A stretch of 64,000 nt of DNA from Callipepla californica brunnescens (taxonomy: Eukaryota > Chordata > Aves > Galliformes > Odontophoridae): the NCBI GenBank assembly GCA_023055505.1, contig JALIRH010000095.1, positions 1,240,001 to 1,304,000 of the forward strand. The letters run 5' to 3'. The notes beneath the pieces are model-generated. The model made no database searches. It saw only the letters and a program-made list of their open reading frames with translations, and was not told the origin of the DNA. This document shows positions 35,812-44,705 of this stretch, in pieces. Position 1 is the first letter of the stretch, and every line of letters begins with the position of its first letter. Position numbers and translations under genes: made by a program.

Positions 35812-36335
35812 TGTTAGAGGTGTGAAGAGAACGATACGCACCAACTGTTGCCAACAGTAAGGAATTTATTGAGCAAGCAAGAAATGAGCGGAACAGCGCT
35901 GGGCGGCTGGGAGTCTCCTCTGCACCAGAGGTGCTCAACAGGGCCCCCCATCCCCTCTTTTCATTGTCCCTTATCTCTGCATTCATGTCTTATCTTTCTC
36001 TTCCTGGGCTGCGCTGGCTGTTATCTGGGGGTCGTTCTCTGCCTCCTGGCGATCGAGATGATGAAGGCCATAGTTTTCCTCAGCTTCGATCACGCGCGCT
36101 CAAGAGGAGATTTTCACTTCTTTTTCTTTTGCAGTTTCTCCAAAGGTCACTGCTATCTGTTGTTCATTGTCCAGGTGTTAGAACTAAGCGCTGTGGCTCC
36201 AACTTGCACAAACTACAGTTTTTAGACAAAACATCGATATATCTCTTTTGAGACTTCTACAAACTACATAGTTCTCAGAAAAAAAAACACGCTGAAAAAC
36301 ACGGACACATCTGTCTCGAGTCGGTTTGATTAACA
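35812..36335 (-). repeat. 5' LTR of the gamma-like ERV
   Basis: The LTR is bounded by inverted TGTTA...TAACA ends (524 bp). In the element's own direction, AATAAA lies at 35,870-35,865, about 55 bp before the U5 end. The inner edge is certain because the primer binding site follows. The outer edge at 36,335 is inferred from the terminal inverted repeat and from the return of telomere-like DNA shortly after. No partner LTR is present in the window. Confidence 0.72.
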
Positions 36336-37734
36336 AGTAGAGAACTCATTTTTACCACAATCCTTACCCTAAGCCTAACACTCACCTTAAACCTAACCCT
36401 AACCCTGTACCTAGCCTGAACCCTAAGCATAACCCTAAACCTATCCCTATTCCTATCCTCAACAGTAACCCAAACCCTAATCCTAACACTGACACTCAAC
36501 CTAGTTCTAATGCTGTATCTAACCTTAGAACTCAAACAAACCCTATCCCTAAGCCTAATCCTAAATCGAATTCTAACCCTTACCTATACACTATCCCTAT
36601 CCCCAAAACCCTTTTCCTACACCTAACCCTAACCACAAGACTTACCTTAACCTAACCCTAACAGCAATCCCAGGCCTAACCCTAACACTAACCTGAAACC
36701 TAATCCTATTCCTAACCTTAACCCTAACCAGAGGCCTAACCCTAATCTGACCCTTACACTCAAACTGACCCTGCCCCTAACCCTAAACACAGATCGCATC
36801 CTAAACCTAAACCTAAACCTAAAACTTCCCCTAATGCTAACATGAACACTCAACCTAATCCTAGCTCTAAACACAATCATAAAACTGAGAAAAACTTTTT
36901 CCCTAACCCTAATCCTAAACCTAATCCAAAACCTAAAACAATCCCAAACCCTTTCCCTATCTCTAACCCTAACCCAGAATCTAAACCTAACCCTATTACT
37001 AAACCCAATCTTACACCTAACCCTATTCCATAACCTAAACTTACCCTAACACTGTATCACTAAATCTTTCCCTAATCGTAACCCTAACCCTAAACATAAC
37101 CTTACCCTAGTACTAAAACAAACTTACCCATAACCCTAACCCAAAACCTAACAGAACCCTAGTCCTAACCATAATCCTAACCCTAACTCAAACCCTAAAT
37201 CTAACACTAATCCTTACCCTAAACAGAACTCGAAGCATTTCCCAAATCCTAATTCTAACTCTACCCTAACCCTAACCCAAACTCAGACCCTACCACAAAA
37301 CCCAAGTGGAAGCCCAACCCTAAACCTAACCAAAAGCATCAGATCACCACAACCCTCACCTAAATCTATCCCAAAACATGTTCCTAATATTAAACCAAAT
37401 CCTAATCCAAACACTAACCCTACAACTATTCCTAAACCTTTACTTAACACAAAGCCAAACCCGAGGCCTACCCCTTACCTCACCCTGACACTCAAACTAA
37501 CCCTACCCCTAACCCTACATACAAATCCAATCCTAAGTCTAACCCTAAACTTAACCCTAATGCTACTCCTAACATGAACACTTCACCTACTTCTGTCCCT
37601 GACGCTAACACTCAAATTATCCCTAACCCTTACCCTAAACCGAAATCTACACCAAAACCTAACCCTTGCCCTAACCCTGACCCTGAAGCTGACCCTAACC
37701 CTAGCCTAAACCCTAACCCTAACCAGTCGCAGAA
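36336..37734 (-). repeat. diverged C-strand telomere-like DNA
   Basis: CCCTAA-like, with the landmarks of the macrosatellite C-strand half in the same order. ACACTCAACCTAATCCTAG is near 36,846, GAAAAACTTTTTCCCTAACC near 36,888, and CATCAGATCACCACAACCCT near 37,337. It resembles 29,226-30,657, and both are older relatives of the 4.8-kb unit. No gene seen. Confidence 0.85.
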
Positions 37735-38469
37735 AAGGCCTGAATCCATACAGCCTTTTCACTGTGAAAATCTGGGAGAGAAAATCTGGCTTACCATGGA
37801 GATCTCAGCTTTAAGGAAATCTAAAAACAAAACAAAGCATGCAGTTCCCAGATTCCCAGCAACATTTTTCCCCATACTTTCACCACCATAGATTGAGAAG
37901 ACCATTTGCTGGACTTACTCAGTGTCAGCAGGGTGAACCACATTTGGTCAGTGCACAACATTAATTACCACTTGCTCCACAGGCACAGGACAGACGGCCT
38001 CAGCGGTTAAGCACCCAGCCACTACAGGGATACACTTTCTGATTCACACTGCTGCAAAACGGCACCCATCTATTGTGCAAGTACCTGCTGTAAACCGTAA
38101 CACAGAAACTCTAGCAGCTACGGAAATCAGGAAAGAAATACTTCAAGAACTAATCAATACTTCTACTCAAAGGACGTATGAATATACTTCAAGTAGACTT
38201 CAGCTTCCAGGACCACGACATCCCAAGGTCCTGGAACAGAAAAACAACTCCGAATTTAATTCCAGAACTGGATCAAGAAATTAAGTCAGTGAGATCAAGA
38301 CATTCACCCAGACAGCCACAGCTCATCAACCTCACCTTCATTTCCACCCAACAGAATAATGCTATGTAAACTACATAGCATAACACGCCCTGCCCCCTTT
38401 CTTGCAATATCCTGAATATAAAATCCCTTTTCTTTTTTTTTCCGTTATCCAAAATTTACATAGGAATAC
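37735..38469. other. unique sequence, unrecognised
   Basis: Non-repetitive DNA lies between telomere-like repeat and the last XPO1-like exon. A 69-codon plus-strand frame (38,075-38,284) looks mildly protein-like (it includes TEIRKEILQELINTSTQRT) but has no known domain and no obvious splice signals at both ends. The next expected XPO1 exon, in the minus direction, is not visible here. A T-rich tract lies at about 38,430-38,443. Confidence 0.5.
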
Positions 38470-38664
38470 CTTCTTGATCATATTTAACGTGCACTCAAAA
38501 ACAGCATCAAAGATCTGAGGTATTTCAGCAGCGATGTGCCCACCCAGCTTCTTTACAGCCACAGCCACAGCACCCAGTACTGCAGGCTCTCTAGCAGCTG
38601 GAACATTTCTCTGGTAGTCAATGAGAGCGGCACCCAACAAGGGAGGAACAAAGTTTTCAGCAAC
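38470..38664 (-). pseudogene. XPO1-like exon d
   Basis: This 195-bp, 65-codon exon is bounded by acceptor GATGTAG and donor AAG|GTATTC. It reads VAENFVPPLL, IDYQRNVPAAREP, KLGGH and AEIPQIFDAVFECTLNM, a clear match to exportin-1 (CRM1), the nuclear export receptor for leucine-rich NES cargoes. The frame is intact. Against the human protein as I recall it, about 11 of 65 residues differ, whereas XPO1 is nearly invariant between bird and mammal. It is therefore either a decaying copy or a diverged paralogue. Exon phase agrees with the preceding exon. The region belongs to the HEAT-repeat solenoid downstream of the NES-groove cysteine. Confidence 0.85.
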
Positions 38665-39042
38665 CTACATCAAGAGCAAGACATGCTTAGAGCAGTGCAG
38701 TTACCCAACAAAGCCTCACACAGCAGTTCGGAAAGAAGCTAAAAATGAACTTACACGCCCACATGCTTCCCACACACTGTGTTCATCCAGCAGTGCTTGC
38801 CTGAGGGCTCTCCTACACCTTCCTGCTTCCCCTTAGGACTGCTCTCAGCTGACACTACCTGAAGCACTCAAAACACAGCTCAGGCCTACCCCTGTATGAT
38901 CACAGCTTATCATCCTTCCTGCAGATATTGCAGTTCTGAAGCCAGTTCTTGTGAACAGAACAGTGTTAACTGCACTGCAGCAAAAGAGCAGAGTTCCTCC
39001 TGAATGTGTCCTATCAACTCTTTGGATGCCATATTTACTTAC

Positions 39043-39149
39043 CATCTGAGGATCGTTGGACCTGCTCACCCAGCCAGAAATCAGTTCTAAACTTTCCCTT
39101 TTTACAGTCCTCATCCTTCTAACCAAGGGCTGCTTGGTTTCCACTTCGC
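39043..39149 (-). pseudogene. XPO1-like exon c
   Basis: This 107-bp exon has acceptor CTTTCAG|GC and donor ATG|GTAAGT, both good matches to consensus. With the one base carried from exon b it gives 36 codons, including TKQPLVRRMRTVKRES and ISGWVSRSNDPQM. About 6 residues differ from human XPO1 as recalled. The intron to exon d is 378 bp. The frame is open and joins exon d in phase 0. Confidence 0.87.
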
Positions 39150-40547
39150 CTGAAAGGTAGCAATGCTGCACTGAATCTGGGTTAAGATGCGTCAACAAAC
39201 AGATTCCCCTCAACTCCTTCCAGAAGATTGAGAATGTTTCATTTTTATACCCAAATGACAAAGAAGGAAGATCTCTCGTTCATATTATGCAGATTAAAAC
39301 CATTTTCCCATTACTTCAGCTCCATGGATCCAAGTTGCAATTTAGTATTCCAGTGCTACTGCTGACAGCACACTCTGCCAGTACAACTCAGAAACAATGC
39401 TGCAGCTTCTTTTTCAAGGAAGGGAATGTTCCTTCAGCTCTCAGGATCATGCTTACCTCTGGCTCTCACTGCGTGATGAGAAGAACCAACCTATACAGTG
39501 TTCTAAAGCACGCTCCTGATTTGGTCACAAACATAATTGTTCCAACTTGTCTTTACTACAAGGAGCCTAATTCTTACTTCATTTTCTCACGTCCAAGTCC
39601 ATGCAAGTCTCGTCAGTAGAACTTGCCCTAACTGAGTGCACAGACACACACTCATAACAGTACATCCAAGGAAAACCTCACCAGACTGCAGCCAGGGAAA
39701 CAAAGGCAGAACTGCTCCTGCTGCCATCAGAGATAACAACTGTGAGAACACACTCTGAGCCGAGTGCCATCTCAATAGCTGTTGCTCGAGTAAAATCTCA
39801 CCACTACAAGTCCTAGCAACTGCTTCCTATTTCTCTCGTTGTGTTTTCTTTTTGTTTTAAGCACCTTCTGGCAATTAGAGCTGCAGAATCAAAAGAATGC
39901 ATTAAGTTCTGAGAAGCTACGTCAAGGTGTATTCATTGCATGGGTAAGAAAGTCTGTCAGAACACAGCTCCAATAACCGAGTCACTTCATTCCTCAAGGG
40001 ATGCTCCAGCAGCACATTCTACTTGGATATCACAGACCCAATTTTTTCCAGGTAACAGTGGTTAGGTAACTCGAGTAGCTCCTAATTCCTCCTCAGTGAT
40101 TACCAGTCTAGTTTGTGACAAATCTGAGGCGCCTTCACTGAAGTTACACTTCTGTAAGAAAGCTGTTTCAGTAGTAGAATATCACCAAACCAAAACTCTG
40201 CCAACGTCCTAGGGTCTTTTCTTATCTAAAACGATGAAGTCAGAACTTACAACTGTGTCTCCACAAGACTGCTATTAGTCAGCAGTCTCCGGTACCCTTC
40301 CTAAACTCACACTTGAAGAGCTTTCCTCCTTCCGGAATCAGAGTTTCTTTGAACAAAACATCTGGCTAACAAAAACAAGAACCTAAGCAAGCACATTTTC
40401 AGGCATTCTCTTGCCCAAACGCACACACAAAGAAGCAACAAAAACCACCACCACCAACAGACACGCAATGAGATAAGCCCAGCAAATTCACAACCTGATC
40501 ACGTGCACTGCCCATCCCGCTGTTAGGAAGGACGTGCAATTTCTTAC

Positions 40548-40731
40548 CGTCAGCCTCAAGAGCTGCAGACATGTTTTCACTTGGGCACTTGGACATATTC
40601 AGCATATCTAAATCAATTCTTCCCAGCTGAATCACAAAGGGGCGGCCAGCTGCTTTCCATGCCCTTACGCTGCTTTTCAGAATGCTACCAAGCTGCGTAA
40701 CGGCTTCAGGATCCTTCAGAACATCAACATT
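40548..40731 (-). pseudogene. XPO1-like exon b
   Basis: This 184-bp exon has acceptor TTTTCCACAG|AAT and donor GACG|GTAAGA. It encodes 61 codons plus one base: NVDVLKDPEAV, QLGSILK and PFVIQLGRIDLDML are recognisable, matching the exportin-1 segment that begins NVD. About 16 of 62 residues differ from human XPO1 as recalled, and the changes are spread along the exon. Frame and splice signals are intact. Confidence 0.87.
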
Positions 40732-41047
40732 CTGTGGAAAAGAACTGAGCTAACTCCATTCAGTCAATGAAAACGCCATTTATCTTCTAATACAAAAACG
40801 GTCACTTTCACGTTTAGGGTTATCTTACACGCTGTGTTAAAGCATGTTCTGTCAAGTTCTTCAACTGGATTTAAACCAGTCTCAGTTGTTTAGGTCTCCT
40901 TCAACACTTCTACTGCCAGATCAACCATTGCTTTATAAAAGTTCAGCACAGCCAAGTTCACTTCATTCCACAGATGAAAAAAAATGGAATAACAACAAAC
41001 ATTCAGCACTTTTACTTTAGTTGAATACACAAAATGTACCGTCTGAC

Positions 41048-41146
41048 TTTTGTTGCCTGCATGTGTTTTTCTATCAGATGCTCCTGTACAGTCCGGTCTG
41101 TCTGCGCCCCAACCACGTATCCTACTGCTCCACAGAACGGATGCAC
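41048..41146 (-). pseudogene. XPO1-like exon a with internal deletion
   Basis: This 99-bp, 33-codon exon has acceptor TTTTTCAATCAG|GTG and a probable donor AAA|GTCAGA. It reads VHPFCGAVGY and GAQTDRTVQEHLIEKHM, then jumps directly to QATK. In XPO1 about 12 further residues lie between those two blocks, so an in-frame deletion of about 36 bp is inferred. The following residue in XPO1 (Asn) is supplied by the start of exon b, which supports the exon end. No earlier XPO1 exon is visible upstream, where a CR1 fragment begins. Confidence 0.8.
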
Positions 41147-41339
41147 CTGATTGAAAAACAAGAAGTCCAACAGAAAGTTAAGGAAGACTAACCCAAAATG
41201 TACAGCGTTCAGGTAGTAAAAGTTCAAAATGGCTTTCCAATGACTAAATACCCACTTCCCACCTCAGTTCACAAGATCCTTCTCCATCCTTTCCTTCCTT
41301 ACTCCACATTTAAAGCAAGCCTCTGCTCCCCTCCAATAC
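41147..41339. other. remaining upstream intron of the XPO1-like fragment
   Basis: Non-coding sequence lies between exon a and the CR1 fragment. No earlier exon is visible, and nothing else was recognised. Confidence 0.5.
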
Positions 41340-41840
41340 AGGCAGGAAATTAGAAATGCAAAAGCCCAGCTCCAACTTAGACTGGCTACTGCAGTAAAGC
41401 AGAGCAAAAAATCCTTTTACAAATATATTAACAGTAAAAGATCTAAGGAGAATTTCTCTCCTTTACTTGATGCGGCAGGGAATGGAACCACAGAGGATAA
41501 GGAAAAGGCTGAGGTTCTCAATGCCTTCTTCACGTCTCTCTTCAATAGACAGATCAGTTAACTCAGGATACTTTTTGCCCTGACCTGGAAGTCTGGGACG
41601 AAGCGCATCATACACCCCCTGTGATCCTAGCAGAGACAGTCAGAGACCTGCTCCTCCATCTGAACTGCCGCAAGTCCATGGGACCAGATGGGATCCAACC
41701 AAGGGTGCTGAGGGAGCTGGCAGAGGTGATTGCCAAGCCGCTTTCTGTCATCTATCAGCATTCCTGGTCATCTGGAGAGGTCCCACAAGATTGGAGGCTT
41801 GCCGATGTGACTCCCATCTACAAAAAAGACCGTAAGGAAG
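41340..41840 (+). mobile_element. CR1 LINE fragment (ORF2 reverse transcriptase)
   Basis: The plus-strand sequence encodes QEIRNAKAQLQ, then SKKSFYKYINSK, AEVLNAFFTSLF and finally KSMGPDGIQPRVLRELAEV with SGEVPQDWRLADVTPIYKK. These are hallmarks of the avian CR1 non-LTR retrotransposon reverse transcriptase. A stop codon (TAA after NRQIS, about 41,559) and frame changes before 41,621 show it is inactive. The 5' end is truncated as is usual for CR1, and the 3' side is cut at 41,840 by the LTR of an ERV-L-like element. It sits in what was an intron of the XPO1-like gene, opposite to the gene. Confidence 0.9.
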
Positions 41841-42101
41841 TGTCATGGTTTTATGATTTTTTGGTACTGGTATTCCACATCATGGCATCATGTGGTGCAT
41901 TGGGAGTCAGGGAGAAAACTACATTCCCCAGAGGACTTGGCAATGCTTTGTATTTTTTCACGTGTTTTCCGCTCAGAGGGAACAGATAAAAACTCTCTGC
42001 GGTCACGGGACATTCTCTCTTTCCTCTAGGATCACTTAGGAGTGGGTGCTCGCTGCCGTCCGCCTTCAGCGTTAGCGCAAGGCCTTCGGTTTATCAGGCA
42101 C

Positions 42102-42138
<37 letters not shown>

Positions 42139-42381
42139 TACTCGTTTTGTTTGATTCATTGGGCTTAATTCCAAATTGTATTGCATTATACTGTGTTATT
42201 TACTTCCTGATGTCTTATTTAGTAAATTAGCTTTTCCCCCTCAGATCGTTGCCGCTGTTTTGTTTTGGGGCTTATCTCCCTTTTTCCCTTTCCCCCTTCC
42301 CCTTGTCCGGGGTGTGGGCCTGTGGGTCTCCTTCCTCGGTTGTCGCAGGGCCGGGCTGAACCGGCTCACAAACCCCTGACA
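41841..42381 (+). repeat. 5' LTR of the ERV-L-like element
   Basis: 541 bp with inverted ends TGTCA...TGACA. A TATA-like AGATAAAAAC lies near 41,983, and a CT dinucleotide tract lies at about 42,105-42,134. The inner boundary is fixed by the primer binding site a few bases downstream. The outer boundary is the point where the CR1 reading frame stops. Confidence 0.85.
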
Positions 42382-42385
42382 TTTT

Positions 42386-42403
42386 TGGCGCCCAACGTGG
42401 GAC
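42386..42403 (+). promoter_or_regulatory. primer binding site, tRNA-Lys1,2 type
   Basis: TGGCGCCCAACGTGGGAC differs by one base from the complement of the 3' end of tRNA-Lys1,2. It lies four bases after the LTR end, the normal position for priming minus-strand DNA synthesis. Confidence 0.87.
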
Positions 42404-42612
42404 ACAACCAGCTGCCTTAGCCAGACAGAGACAAACTTTTAGAGTACATCTCTGTCTGTTGTTAACAAGCTTATCTGTACTGCAAGTGCTGTACAGCAAA
42501 ACACGACCTTGAAGTCCGGGCGTACTGTCAGTTGTTTTGGGATATCTGTAAACTTCTTTTGGGTACTGCCAGATTGTTTTAGTACAAGAAAAAAAAAAAT
42601 AATAATAAAAAG

Positions 42613-43029
42613 ATGTCTTTTCTGTTTCTGTTAAAACTGCCCTTACAGGGATTGTACTTCACCGCTTTTTCCCTCTTAATGCTCAAAACGTACTGGAACT
42701 TGGTTAAGTTTGCCATTCTGTTCCATTGGGTCTGGTCCCTGTATGATAAATTAAAAGCAATGATAGAGGAACCTGCCAGATCCCAGGGCACCCCAGCTAA
42801 TGGAACAAAGGATAACATGTTAACGAACCATGTGATGTTTGAATGGGTATCCAGGTTCCCCTCTCAGTTTTTTATGAATTTTCAAGATCACAGCTTAGGG
42901 ATGGTGTTAATAATTGGGATATTAGTCCTCCTGCATGTAGTAGCACTTTACATCATGTGCAGGAAGCTTCTCCCAGAAACAGAGAATGTTGAATGGCAGG
43001 GAGAGTGGAGAGTTTTAGGAAAGAAATGA
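42613..43029 (+). CDS. ERV-L leader ORF, small membrane protein of unknown role
   Basis: This uninterrupted 138-codon frame lies between the primer binding site and gag, where most retroviruses have only leader RNA. The N-terminus is strongly hydrophobic (residues 3-40, possibly a signal anchor or two short membrane segments). A potential N-glycosylation site, NGT, lies at 63-65. A clear membrane span covers residues about 96-115 (GMVLIIGILVLLHVVALYIM) and is followed by a basic/acidic tail with tryptophans. It has no similarity that I recognise to gag, env or cellular proteins. Start context is AAAAAGATGT; the ATG at 42,613 is the first in the frame. It might be an element-encoded accessory protein or a fragment of a captured gene. 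An intact frame beside a decayed pol is notable. Confidence 0.55.
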   Translation: MSFLFLLKLPLQGLYFTAFSLLMLKTYWNLVKFAILFHWVWSLYDKLKAMIEEPARSQGTPANGTKDNMLTNHVMFEWVSRFPSQFFMNFQDHSLGMVLIIGILVLLHVVALYIMCRKLLPETENVEWQGEWRVLGKK

Positions 43030-43193
43030 GAAGGATGGGGACACCCGGTGTCATGGGATCTTTCTCCTGAACAATTGCAGGATCCTGAGGAGCTAGGCCT
43101 GTATCTGAGTAAAGGGTGCTGCGGCTCAGAAAGATCTGAGGTGGAACACTTATCTGGGGCTTGGCCTATGCTTACTGAGGTTTATATACTATT

Positions 43194-44270
43194 ATGAAGA
43201 GAGAGAGTGTCCAAACTGAGGCCCAAACCAAAGAGGAAAACCTCCCGGTCACACCTGACCAGCCAAAGGAAGCACCAGTATCAAAGTCAGTTGCCCCTGT
43301 GGAAGGCAAGAAATGGAAACGTGTGTCCTCGCGCCTAGAACGCAAAGAAGAGGTGCCGAAAGAAGAGGAAGATATAGGTGAGGGGGTGGCCACAACCCCA
43401 TCACCATCGAGAAAGGCAACAAAGAAAAGTGAGAGACATGGAGAAGAAAGTGATGATGAAGGTGAAGAGAAAGTTAAAGTTACGACGTTTCGTTGGCCCG
43501 TGAAAATGTCTGAGATCCAAGGCTCAAGAAAGGAGTTTATTCGACGTCCAGATGAGAGTATTGTCACTTGGTTGCTTCGGTGTTGGGACAACCGGGCCAA
43601 CAGTGTGTCCCTTGATAGTAACGAAGCTCGCCAACTAGGAAACATTGCCCGAGATCCGGCTGTCGACAGAGGAATCAGCAGGTATATGGATGGAATCGCC
43701 AGCCTCTGGCAACGAATGCTAGTAGCTGTGAGGGAAAGATATCCCTACAAGAGTGACCTGGCACCTAAAGTGAAAAGGTGGAAAACTATTGAGGAAGGCA
43801 TCCAGTATTTGAGAGAAACAGCTGTGGCGGAAATGCTGTATGATCCCACCTTTGATCCTGACGATCGGGACCATGATCCGGAGAAAGTAAGGAGTACACC
43901 CGAAATATGTCAGAAGCTTTCAAAGTCAGCACCAGAAAGGTACGCCGGTACACTAGTGACAACGTTCAACAGATATGAGGACCAAGACAGAAAACCCCCA
44001 GTTTTTGAACTAATTCTTACACTTCAAAACTTCAAACAAAAATTTCCGCCGCCATACACGTCCATTTCAGCCATATCAAAGTTAGAAGGACAAATGGAAG
44101 ATATACTGGGAAAATTATCCCAACTGATTGATAGGGTTGAATCGGTTGCAGCTATCAGAAGCAAACGCCATCCTGCTCGAGCAAATGACAGCACTAACTT
44201 CACTAACTTCATGTCGCGTGCGGCTTTGTGGAGTTACTTACGTGCAAATGGAGAAGATATGAAGGAATGA
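43194..44270 (+). CDS. ERV-L-like gag, open frame
   Basis: This frame of 358 codons has a charged, Lys/Glu-rich N-terminal region (residues 1-95) followed by a capsid-like region. Recognisable blocks are KEFIRRPDESIVTWLLRCWD, EARQLGNIA, LWQRMLVAVRERYP and TIEEGIQYLRETAV, characteristic of ERV-L-type gag. A C-terminal helical stretch near residues 295-320 (SKLEGQMEDILGKLSQLIDR) could form a coiled coil. No CCHC zinc knuckle is seen, as in other ERV-L gags. It ends at TGA 44,268-44,270, and protease continues in the same frame beyond further stops. The frame is open, but expression is not shown. Confidence 0.82.
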   Translation: MKRESVQTEAQTKEENLPVTPDQPKEAPVSKSVAPVEGKKWKRVSSRLERKEEVPKEEEDIGEGVATTPSPSRKATKKSERHGEESDDEGEEKVKVTTFRWPVKMSEIQGSRKEFIRRPDESIVTWLLRCWDNRANSVSLDSNEARQLGNIARDPAVDRGISRYMDGIASLWQRMLVAVRERYPYKSDLAPKVKRWKTIEEGIQYLRETAVAEMLYDPTFDPDDRDHDPEKVRSTPEICQKLSKSAPERYAGTLVTTFNRYEDQDRKPPVFELILTLQNFKQKFPPPYTSISAISKLEGQMEDILGKLSQLIDRVESVAAIRSKRHPARANDSTNFTNFMSRAALWSYLRANGEDMKE

Positions 44271-44705
44271 CATCAAAAACCCACCCCTGCACTGCGAGTA
44301 CGGGTGAGAGAATTACAACACAGACCAACTACCAGCGAAGTTGTTCCCGTCACTACAGGTAATGAATAGAGGGGCCCTGCCCTCAGCCAGAGGAGGGAGA
44401 GGGATAATAGAGTGTATTGGACTGTGTGGATTCGGTGGCCTGGCACATCAAACCCACAGAAATAGGAGGCACTGGTGGATACTGGTGCACAATGTACTCT
44501 AACGCCTTCAAGTTATAAAGGGGCAGAATTGATTCATCTCTCTGGAGTGACTGGCGGCTTTCAGGAATTGTCTGTGCTGGAGGCAGAAATAAGCCTCACG
44601 GGTAAAGACTGGCAGAAGCATCTTATAGTGATTGGACAGGGGGCCCCACGCATACTTGGTATAGACTATCTCAGAAGGGGGCACTTTAAGGATCCCAAGG
44701 GGTAG
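44271..44705 (+). pseudogene. ERV-L-like protease remnant
   Basis: In the same frame as gag, after stops at 44,268-44,270, about 44,367 and about 44,465, the sequence encodes VYWTVWIRWPG and then the aspartic protease loop ALVDTGAQCTL (about 44,468-44,500). Downstream is the second protease motif RILGIDYLRRG (about 44,650-44,682). The catalytic Asp is retained. A TAG at 44,703-44,705 separates it from RT, still in the same frame. The in-frame stops mark it as inactive, unless one is a natural read-through site. Confidence 0.82.

Larger units (their letters stand above)
30858..36335 (-). mobile_element. class I (gamma-like) endogenous retrovirus, 3'-truncated
   Basis: This is a minus-strand provirus. 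In its own direction it has an LTR (36,335-35,812), a tRNA-His-type primer binding site, gag with matrix and one zinc knuckle, protease, reverse transcriptase, RNase H and integrase ending at a TAA (30,860-30,858). No env and no second LTR follow, so the element is truncated or was rearranged on insertion. Frames are broken repeatedly, although each domain is still recognisable. The gag segment with EKLEDWQERG, the CCHC knuckle, YVDD RT and the integrase C-terminal PRWEGPF block place it with gammaretrovirus-like class I elements. It lies between two stretches of C-strand telomere-like DNA, suggesting insertion into that repeat. No target-site duplication can be checked because one end is missing. 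Confidence 0.88.
38665..41047 (-). other. introns of the XPO1-like fragment
   Basis: The spans between the exons (38,665-39,042; 39,150-40,547; 40,732-41,047) are unique, non-coding sequence with GT...AG ends. Retention of introns means the fragment is a genomic duplication or a remnant of a real locus, not a processed pseudogene. Several plus-strand and minus-strand open frames inside are chance frames with no domains. No other exon was recognised in the 1.4-kb middle intron. Confidence 0.75.

Noticed and set aside
39287..39775. Open frames in the XPO1-like introns
   Set aside because: They lie between well-supported splice sites, have no domain, and are on either strand at random.
43172..43645. 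Minus-strand frame of 157 codons rich in Ser
   Set aside because: It is the complement of the Lys/Glu-rich N-terminal part of gag.
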